A DNA stretch of 5,764 nucleotides, from the NCBI GenBank assembly GCA_023390875.1, contig JAEWCA010000279.1:1-5764 (forward strand), read 5' to 3'. How positions within the stretch are numbered: position 1 is the first letter of the stretch; each line of letters starts with the position of its first letter. Below, piece after piece: positions 5,695 to 5,764 of the stretch. A model generated the notes under the pieces. The model made no database searches, was not told the DNA's origin, and saw nothing but the letters and a program-made list of their open reading frames with translations. A program made the position numbers and the translations under genes. The DNA comes from Actinomycetes bacterium. GTDB taxonomy: Bacteria; Actinomycetota; Actinomycetes; Actinomycetales; Cellulomonadaceae.

Positions 5695-5764
5695 ATGTCG
5701 CACTCCCGTGCGCGCACGACCCGTCGTCGCGCCACCTCCGTGACCATGGCGGTCGGGGCCGCCA
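5695..5764 (+). CDS. Probable exported protein, N-terminal fragment (signal peptide start)
   Basis: Only 23 codons are inside the window, so the mature protein and function are unknown. The N-terminus is MSHSRARTTRRRATS followed by VTMAVGAA: a strongly basic, arginine-rich stretch leading into a small hydrophobic run, the usual beginning of a signal peptide. Three arginines in a row (10-12) are present but not a clear twin-arginine consensus, so Sec or Tat cannot be told apart. The start is chosen at 5695 because AGGGGG (5684-5689) lies five bases upstream; the overlapping ATG at 5691 is only one base from it and gives a less signal-like frame. The gene has its own apparent promoter and is separated from the thiolase by hairpins, so it is probably not part of that operon. 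Confidence 0.55.
   Translation, partial: MSHSRARTTRRRATSVTMAVGAA

Noticed and set aside
3735..5747. 670-codon open frame on the minus strand opposite the CoA-transferase B and thiolase genes
   Set aside because: Its translation is Arg/Pro/Asp-rich with no family signature, and it runs antisense to two genes with complete catalytic motifs. Long open shadow frames are normal at this GC content.
1..5764. tRNA, rRNA, insertion sequence, CRISPR array or phage-defence genes
   Set aside because: I saw no spaced direct repeats, transposase or nuclease motifs, terminal repeats or tRNA-like cloverleaf. The coding space is fully accounted for by metabolic genes.

Overview
The window is GC-rich throughout (G/C at most third codon positions, GGAG-type ribosome binding sites), which points to a high-GC actinobacterium. 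Protein wording, such as the E1-alpha and thiolase signatures, fits an actinomycete. A Cellulomonas-like member of the Micrococcales is a guess, not something the sequence proves.

Layout: two divergent operons share a 187-bp intergenic region. On the minus strand, read right to left, are the three first genes of a branched-chain 2-oxoacid dehydrogenase complex: E1-alpha (2676 to 1537), E1-beta (1537 to 530) and the N-terminal 176 residues of the E2 lipoyl acyltransferase (530 to the left edge, truncated). Each junction is a one-base TGATG stop/start overlap. On the plus strand are succinyl-CoA:3-ketoacid CoA-transferase subunits A (2864-3637) and B (3634-4290), then an acetyl-CoA C-acetyltransferase (4287-5474). 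Both junctions there are four-base ATGA overlaps. After a 220-bp gap rich in inverted repeats, the first 23 codons of a probable exported protein begin at 5695 and run off the right edge.

How the genes work together: the dehydrogenase complex oxidatively decarboxylates the 2-oxoacids of Leu, Ile and Val to acyl-CoAs. Leucine degradation ends in acetoacetate plus acetyl-CoA. The plus-strand operon encodes the enzymes that activate acetoacetate to acetoacetyl-CoA and cleave it to two acetyl-CoA. The divergent pair is therefore the entry and exit steps of one catabolic route, plausibly controlled together from the shared region. The middle steps (acyl-CoA dehydrogenase, carboxylase, HMG-CoA lyase) are not in the window.

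I found no RNA gene, mobile element, CRISPR array or new multi-gene system. The least explained material is non-coding: a hairpin that contains the ribosome binding site of E1-alpha, small palindromes between the divergent operons, and a cluster of hairpins plus a compact palindrome between the thiolase and the exported-protein gene.
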